NCBI RefSeq assembly: GCF_001653235.2
Contig: NC_035795.1
Span: 1 to 64,000, forward strand
From: Pochonia chlamydosporia 170
Lineage: Eukaryota; Ascomycota; Sordariomycetes; Hypocreales; Clavicipitaceae
Length of the DNA stretch: 64,000 nt
Direction: 5' to 3'
Part shown: positions 57,469-64,000 of the stretch, in pieces
Position numbering within the stretch: position 1 is the first letter of the stretch
Layout of the letters: every line of letters begins with the position of its first letter
Position numbers and translations under genes: made by a program
The notes under the pieces: model-generated
What the model saw: the letters and a program-made list of their open reading frames with translations, nothing else
Databases searched by the model: none
What the model was told of the DNA's origin: nothing

Positions 57469-59038
57469 TTAAATAAAGACGAGGGATCTACTTACGCACG
57501 TCTCCTTGGACACCAGGATGGCAGCCGTGTCGTGCGACTCCACATCAGCTGTATACTCATCTAAGCAACCTAAGTCTTTGCCAGTCCACACGTCGGTAAC
57601 CTTGTAGCTTTTACCACCTAGGCCAGGAATCTCGGACCACTTGGCCGTCTTCTTTACCGTCTTGTCAAGCGTGTTCAGCATCAGTACCAAAAAGCCGTCC
57701 TTGGACTCGCCAGACCAGTAGTCGACCGGGTGCACATCGTCCGACGTCGTCTTCCATGGCCTGCCATCTTCCCGCTTGTACGGTTTTGCGGGAGCGCCAA
57801 ACACGTCGTCCTGGTTGAAGGCAAGGAGATACTTGTTCTTGAGCAAGTCAAGGCGTTCACTTTTGAGCCGGCTTATGTCGGTCCCGATGATCAGGGGCGA
57901 CTTCATGGCTGCCCATAAGGCAAAGTGCGAGCGCTCCTCTGCAGGCGAAAGACTCCAACCATTGAAAACGTTGCCAATCTCGAGGCTGTCGGCGTCGTTG
58001 TGGCCCCAGAAGTTAACGTGGTCCATAAGTTTCGAGTTCGTGTTGAGGATGTACATGATGGAATATTTGTCTCTGCCGTTATTTGACCCCGACCAGCGCG
58101 GTCTGATATCGTCGGTAACACGCCAGCTAATTCCAATATCATTGCCCCATGTCACGACATTTTCCTTGCCCCAGATGCAAATGTTAAGCAAAATCGGGCG
58201 TGTCTGACTTGCCAGCGCGTCCCGCATGCGGGAGTAGCGATCGCGGCCACTCCGGCCCGCTGAATGGCAGTTGTCGCTGTTCTCCGGTTAGTCTTGGTCT
58301 GGTGCTGTCATTTCGCTAAGCAGATGGTGAGTTTTAAGGCCTACTATTTGAGGTCTGCCTCACGTATAAGCCATTAGTTTCCCGCCGGACAATTGACAAC
58401 GAACGGTTTCTAGACTTACAGTCAATTTCCCATGAAGCCCAGTCACCGGCATCTGTCTTCTCATGATCCAAACTGCCAGGGTCGCCACCACACATTGCGG
58501 TTCCCGCGTCTGGCCAGTTCTTAGTTACCCATCGCATGTTTGCGATTGAGCACATACGTACCACTATAAATCCCTATTTTCATTTTCAAATCATGAATCT
58601 TCTTGGCCAGGCCGTCAATCCCGTCAGGGAACCGAGTCCTGTCCGGCACAATATGGCCTTTAACACGTTTGTTCATAGCCCAGCTGTCGTCAACTAGAGA
58701 AGGTGTGAGAATTCACCGCGTCGAGTTACAGCCCTCTTGGCTAGTGTAATTTGATCCTTACTGTTGACGTAGGTGTAGCCAGCAGCCTTCAGACCCGTGT
58801 CATTCATTGCCTGGGCTGCGCCAAAAATCTTTGCCTCACTGATATCGTGCTGGTATGCATTCCATGAGCTCCAGCCCAGAACCGGCAGTTTGCCCTGTGA
58901 GTCTGTTAGTGCGAGCTACAGTGCGGGAATATGTTTCCTTGCCTCAGTGGTCTTTGCACTCATATCCAAGGCGCGAGCGCCTACCAGCAAGGCCAGCGTA
59001 CATATAGCCTGCCTGCTCCAACTCATTTTGGATTGCAT
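57469..59038 (-). CDS. GH27 alpha-galactosidase, multi-exon, possibly decaying
   Basis: The minus strand has a start at 59038 with a secretion signal (SRQAICTLALLVGARA). Then come LPVLGWSSWNAY, a YVN(I)DDSWA motif split by an intron near 58696-58770, and DGIDGLAKKIHDLKMKIGIYS. An intron at about 58510-58562 follows, then DAGTAMCGGDPGSL. After a long intron near 58260-58410 come DNCHSAGRSG and RPILLNICIWGKENV, then a SWRVTDDI segment (likely acid/base Asp), MKSPLIIGTD and a C-terminal beta domain. It would release terminal alpha-galactose outside the cell. Concerns: the KYDNC nucleophile exon boundary does not resolve cleanly; a TAG at 58916-58918 falls in exon 1 unless a 69-nt intron removes it; and the 3' end runs into a GTAAGT near 57490, suggesting a lost last exon. 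Confidence 0.75.
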
Positions 59039-60460
59039 CTCTGTGCTGGTTCGAGTCGATGATCTTGAGAGCTGAATGGACTGGTCTGTAGATCTTCTTG
59101 ACTTAAAAGAGGAGGGATGTGGCCCTTTTATACTTCATAGTCTTCAAAGCATCTTCAGGATCTGACTCCACTCTGCTCATAATGTCGCATCGTCCCCTTA
59201 GCATACTTGGAGTCACCCTCAACTCACATCCGCCAAAACGAGGCGCTTTGACACGGATACAGGACGATAGCTCGACATTGGGGCCAACGGCCATTCCTTT
59301 ATTGATGCGCATTAAATCTATGGCTAATCAGAAAGAGCAAGTGGGTATATAGACTGGGGGATGCAAGGAGGGCGTGAATTATCCCCTGGTGCTTCGCATT
59401 AGTCGGAGCAACATAGCAGGGTTGCCCGGTGCAGCGTCCAAAATGGATGCTTGGAGAATGGCTCGTGCCGGGAATAGCAGTCAAGACTGAGCTACGTAAT
59501 ATGCCTTGATGCCGTAGGTCGCATGGTCCGGCCTTCATTGCGGGGAAGCACATCTTGACCAGGGGGAAACCCGGTCGAAATGAACTTCTGAAGTCTTCTG
59601 GCAATGATAAGACCTCAAGTATTAATATAATATTTTACAGGTAAATTGTATTTATCATGTGAAGGATTCATTGGACAGCTGTGTGACGTCTTGAGAGAGA
59701 GAGACGTCGTGAGAGAAAGAGAGGGAGAGAAGAGATCGTCTGCCTTAACTCGCTACGGTTTGTCGTGTGTTTAGTTTGTTGTTTGAGGCTGGCTTGGGGT
59801 CACACCTCCAAGTGTTCAGAATCCTATCTATGGCCGTTGAGGCGACACCAGCAGTACATGACACGGGATTAGTACTGTACTGTTTTCATCGCTTAGATTG
59901 CTACTGTACTGTATAGGCGAAACAATTACTGTATTAACAGATAGGTGGACACTTGAATCATTTAACCCTGCGTAAGGGCCATCAACGAATGAAACGCACA
60001 AATCAAAGTTTCCACAAACGCCAATGCCGGCATAGGGGCTGTTTTGGGGAACCGCACATGGGACAATAGAATGCCGCTCGCTCATGCTCATCAGCTAAAA
60101 AAGCCACAATATTCTGTTCTGGGGAAATAAGCTGGCTTTCAAGCGAGATTGTGGGGAAAAGTTGACTTTAGCCCAGGAGCCACCTTGGGTTTCCCCTCCT
60201 GGCGAAAAATTAAACCACCTCTCAGCTCCGCGTTCCCGGAGACATTCATTGGCAATCTCCATCTCGCCCCCACAACCGCAACGGCCACCACGTGGTGGCA
60301 CCCGGCTGGGCGGAGGGGTATCTACCAATGTTCGTCGCCGAAGTGTTCTAACCTTCTTCAGAAGCGAACCAATAAGTAATAGGCGGATGTACCGCAGCCA
60401 ATGGCGCGGTAAGAGATGACATCAATCTGGCCTAATGCAGGGGGGCTAGCCCCGCAGCCC
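59039..60460. other. Intergenic, promoter of the GH27 gene then unassigned
   Basis: No gene. A TTTTATACTTCATAG box lies near 59125. A GA-rich microsatellite lies at 59690-59735. Confidence 0.4.
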
Positions 60461-60560
60461 CATGGGAAAGGACCATGGGGAGGGACTGGAATCTGGACCC
60501 ATGACGTGACAAGGGAGCCGCCCAGCCCTATCGACCACCGTGGAAGCAAGGGATAGCTTG
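60441..60560 (-). other. tRNA-like or SINE-like segment
   Basis: On the minus strand TGGTCGATAGGG resembles a Pol III A box and GGGTCCAGATTCC a B box with one extra base, about 40 bp apart. The acceptor stem does not pair, so it is not an intact tRNA. Just to the left is the palindrome GGGGCTAGCCCC. Confidence 0.3.
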
Positions 60561-60750
60561 CAGAAGGCAATTGCTATGCGCGCCCCACTTTGCTACGGAC
60601 CCCGCGTGGCTGATCAGTTATTCAGCCACACCTGCGCAAGGTCGTTCGTCCCCACCAACGGAAGCAAAGTTACCACAAATTCGTCGCGACATATCGCAGG
60701 ATGGCTATAGAAGATGATAAAAATAACTGATTGAATTAAACTACCTGACT

Positions 60751-60782
60751 GACTATCTGTCTGACTGTCTGACTGACTGATG
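60751..60782 (+). repeat. CTGACTGTCTGA microsatellite
   Basis: Four to five degenerate CTGA/CTGT units. Confidence 0.65.
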
Positions 60783-60854
60783 GAAAGAAGGGGAAAATAG
60801 CCTTCTTTTATAGACCAATTTAAGGGATTTTTCCGACATTGGAAGGGAAAGCTA

Positions 60855-60960
60855 AAGGAAGGAAGGTTTAACAAAAGCATTGAATATTAAACCTTATTTC
60901 CGTTGGAAAGGAAGGTCTTTTGGAAGGAAGGTTAGAAAAAGCAAGTAATATTGAACCTTC
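60855..60960 (+). repeat. Two imperfect 38-bp direct repeats
   Basis: GGAAGGAAGGTT...ATT(A/G)AACCTT at about 60858 and again about 62 bp later. Confidence 0.65.
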
Positions 60961-61168
60961 TCTCGTTGACACGACATTATGCCCTGTTAAAACTAACTGC
61001 TCGACATAACCTTTTACAAGCAGGAACGTCGCTGGAATTGACAATTGAGGAAGTTGAGGTGAAGACGCCAAACGTCCACTCTAACGAGGGCTATCCCAAT
61101 TAACTGCGAAAATGTTACGTTTTAGCGCGCCCTACTTCTACTTCCCAATACATCCATAAGCCGCCCGT

Positions 61169-61935
61169 CACCTTCCCCAGTATTAATACTTTCTTGGCAC
61201 GCAGATGTTAAGAAAGTAGCCTGTAATACATCTTTTTACTTAATAAGTGCGCATTTTTTGCTGTTAATTCTGCGCTTTGCATAGCCGTAGAATAGCTCTA
61301 ATAGCTATAATTGCTATAAGCCCAAGTAGCACCGTAAGTGTGTTTAACCTTAGGGAGTAGACTCTAGCTAATCTAAATATTAGAGCCTAAAATGCCCTTC
61401 TAAGAAACTCTATAGCTACTGCAAAAGCTAAAATACTGTGCCTCTGCAAAAGCTCTTAACGTCTGCCCCAAATAATATTGCCTTTCCCAGCCATAGCTAT
61501 AGCTAAGAAAGAGGCATAGCGCGCTAATTAGGCAAGCCCTTATAACCTAGATCTCTCACAGGAGCACCCTCTAGTAGCAATTAGTAAGATAGCTAGCTAG
61601 CTTGCGCGAGAAATAGCCAAGATATATAAGACTAAAATTGCTATATTTAAGGCCTTTTATGCTGCATTTAATAAGACTGCTACATAGTTTACTTCTCGAC
61701 CTGCCTTTTATTTCGCGTAAGAATTCTCACAAGGATTTCTTTAGACCTAGGAAAATATACTCTATAGCGTAATAATAGGACTAACTATTGCAAAGCTCTT
61801 ATATGCATCTATTGCCTTCTCTAGCCTTTCTGCCTAAATGCACTTGTCAACGGAATATAACCTGTACTATCTCTCTGCATCAGCGGAGCGTTCCCTTTTG
61901 CTGAATGACCTAGCGGTTATTTTTCTTTGATAGCA
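61169..61935 (+). pseudogene. RIP-mutated paralogue of the 49.58-kb ORF and its upstream region
   Basis: 61169-61270 matches the region before the 49577 start. From about 61270 a frame with an ATA in place of ATG runs for about 220 codons with TAG/TAA interruptions, reading through SVFNLRE, a basic middle (SRPAFYFA) and a serine-rich end. It shares the short alanine, threonine and serine N-terminus with the 49.58-kb ORF and is longer. No family is recognised. Confidence 0.4.
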
Positions 61936-64000
61936 CTTGCTCTCTTTTTCTATGACTCTAGTAACAAGGAATAAGCCGCAGTAATTCCTAACCTTTAGCT
62001 AGAACTAGCCTATCCCTATAGCCCTGCCAATGGATAATCTCTTAGTTTTTATATAATTAGAGACTAACTCTCCTTCTTAGACTCGCGAGAGCTATACTAT
62101 CTAGACCCACGTTGCCAGCCGTCTTAGCATTAACCTCGGCTAGGTGCCGCAAGCATCTTAGACTAAGTCTAGATAGGCTATTTGTGCTGCTAATATACCT
62201 ACTTATAACTTAATTATCTAATAATAGTCTAAATAGATTAATAACTTAGAAGCTATAAAGGCTAAAGCAAGCTAGAAGTATACTTATATAGTGTAAAAGG
62301 TAGAGCCTTTTAGAGTAAAAAGGAGGTTTAGTTATGCGCGGGAATAAGATGGAAATAGGGTTAGTATACGGATATAATACGGATATAACCTTAGTTAAAA
62401 GTAGCTTAGAATAATAGCTTATTAGATAAGCAATTATCATAGAATATAATTCGGAAATAGCATGGGAGTAAAATATTATGTGGACGGGATTGCTCACACT
62501 TGGGGGCCTAACAAGGGAGCTAGAAAAAGGGGACTTAGTGTTTTTATTTAATCTTATAGCTAGCACACAAATAAAAGGGAGGTTCTTTCCCCTTTAGCTA
62601 GAAACTTAATTAATAGACTTAACCGCGATTTTCTTAACTAGAGCTATTTACTTAGTGTATTTAATGCTTATTTACTAAATCTCTTATTAACTAAAAGCAC
62701 TTTTCTTTGCTAATAGCTATACCTTATAGAGGTATACTACTAGATAATATTACTAAGGTCTTCTAGAAAGACTAAAAGCAATTAAAGATTAAAATACTAT
62801 TTAATCTAGGTAATTAGAAGGATTCTAACTAATTAGACTAAAGGAAAGTAATAATCTAGACTAAATTGCTAATAGGCTACGTGTAAGTGCGGTATTACGC
62901 GAGCTACTCTGAGCTCTTAGGTGTGTTCGTTTTGGGCCAACAAAATATATTATGTAAAAAATTAAGGATTAAGCTCTTCTCAATCTAGAGAGAGGGAATT
63001 CCTTCTTTATATAGTAGAATATTGCTTATTAGTAAGCTATTACTAATAAGAATAGGGTTTATATAGTCTTAAAGTTAAGCGCCTTAGTGGGTTAAGTGCC
63101 TTTGTGGTAGACTTTGCTTGTAATAGTGGTATTCTCTTCTCATAGAAGCTCTTTCTCTTATACTTAGTAACTAGTCTTGCTAGATATAAGAAATAAAACC
63201 TATTTTAAGGTATCTTATAAGGCAATATATATCTCATTAGAATCAGAAAATTCTGAATATTCTAATAGAGGTTACTATAGAGCTTTATACCTAAAGTTAA
63301 TATTTAACTTAGTAGTATAAAACTCTATAGCCCCTTAGGCTATATTTCTTGTCTTCTGTAAACTTTACCTTTATCTATGAAAGATAAAGGGCTTATCTAT
63401 CCGAGATAAGGCAGAAGTCATATTTAAAGTATACCTTCTATCTAGGTATATAAAGCCTAGATAGATTCTTTCCTTTTAGATAGTAACTTAAGCTCTTATT
63501 TTCTCTCAAGCTTACATAATCAAAAGACCCACTTTTCTTATTATATAAGCAAGAATATCGGTTACCTAATTCTAGTTATCCGCTGCATTATTTTCTCGAG
63601 TTATACCTGATTATATCCGGTTATTATTACCGACTATATCCGATAACACGATATTAATCTCGATTCGTTTACAAACCTCTTACACAAGGCTATATATTAA
63701 GACTATATAGTAGACCAATTACATGTAAGGCATTAAAGCAAACTACTATAATAATCTTAAGTATAGAAGCTAAGCTAGTTATAGCGTTAGAAGCAGCCAA
63801 GGAAATAATAGCTATAGAATAACTATTAAACTCTTTATAAATTAAGTTAGATAAGCCTTTATAGCTAGAAATTAATAATAAGCAAATAATTAGGCTATTA
63901 GTTAAAGAGTTAGTAAAGTTAACCACTTAGCTTTATTATGTGGATATTTACTAGCACTAGCTATGCTAGTAAGTTTAAAATAGTTAACTTTAAGTATAGT
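61936..64000. other. RIP-mutated repeat DNA, unidentified
   Basis: TA-rich, CpA-poor DNA with no readable gene. CGGATATAA-type motifs at 62370-62400 recur inverted at 63610-63650 and could belong to LTR ends. This is not established. Confidence 0.35.

Noticed and set aside
60470..60560. tRNA gene
   Set aside because: Box-like motifs are present, but the B box has an extra base and the acceptor stem does not pair.
63690..63926. Minus-strand ORF with hydrophobic segments
   Set aside because: Lies in RIP-mutated AT-rich DNA, where hydrophobic Ile, Leu and Tyr frames arise by chance.
1..64000. Starship-type cargo element with a DUF3435 tyrosine recombinase captain
   Set aside because: No captain-like gene was seen, and the accessory genes do not share element boundaries.
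1..64000. CRISPR array or bacterial operon structure
   Set aside because: No regularly spaced repeats with unique spacers; genes have spliceosomal introns.

Overview
The window looks like a subtelomeric segment of a filamentous ascomycete, probably Pezizomycotina. Evidence for this: an interstitial TTAGGG/CCCTAA array; short GT-AG introns with CTAAC-like branch sites; a HET-domain gene and a phosphorylase-type (Pfs) NLR fragment; a modular LysM/hevein/GH18/Hce2 chitinase; and large transposon blocks carrying repeat-induced point mutation (RIP: C to T, mostly at CpA). I cannot name the species.

Layout. 1-1594: the 3' end of a probable telomere-attached retroelement followed by about 19 CCCTAA units. 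1595-7620: RIP-mutated relics, namely a telomere-linked helicase-family gene cut off by the telomere array (minus strand), a gag-like remnant and a pogo copy. 7630-14660: normal-GC host DNA with a Pfs fragment, a HET gene, a solo LTR, a C2H2-type zinc-finger gene and a small three-exon membrane-protein gene. 14660-25640: gene-poor repeat mosaic, including an aldehyde dehydrogenase pseudogene between 75-bp inverted repeats, hAT and pogo fragments, a second solo LTR and a dispersed repeat seen three times. 25640-29630: a GST-like gene lacking its first exon, then a pogo transposase C-terminus and unassigned DNA. 29635-35884: an apparently intact six-exon killer-toxin-like chitinase and a DUF7136-type secreted protein gene. 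36190-47458: an 11.3-kb Ty3/gypsy element with 134-bp LTRs and exact 5-bp target duplications. 47910-49196: a three-LysM secreted protein gene with one premature stop. 49450-51100: a small ORF with two perfect hairpins and unassigned DNA. 51190-57149: an LTR relic, a hAT relic, two pogo elements in inverted orientation and a 535-bp miniature LTR retrotransposon. 57469-59038: a multi-exon GH27 alpha-galactosidase gene. 59100-64000: intergenic DNA passing into another RIP-mutated block.

How the parts relate. The chitinase, DUF7136 and LysM genes form a secreted chitin-handling cluster of a kind seen in other fungi; here the gypsy element sits between the DUF7136 and LysM genes. The HET gene, the Pfs fragment and the zinc-finger gene resemble fungal self/non-self recognition neighbourhoods. 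The left end records a sequence of events: a break inside a helicase gene, healing by telomere addition, then capping by a retroelement.

The most unusual signal concerns mutation context. In three RIP-saturated stretches that I read base by base, every surviving CpA is GpCpA and every surviving TpG is TpGpC, which suggests a strict protected context.
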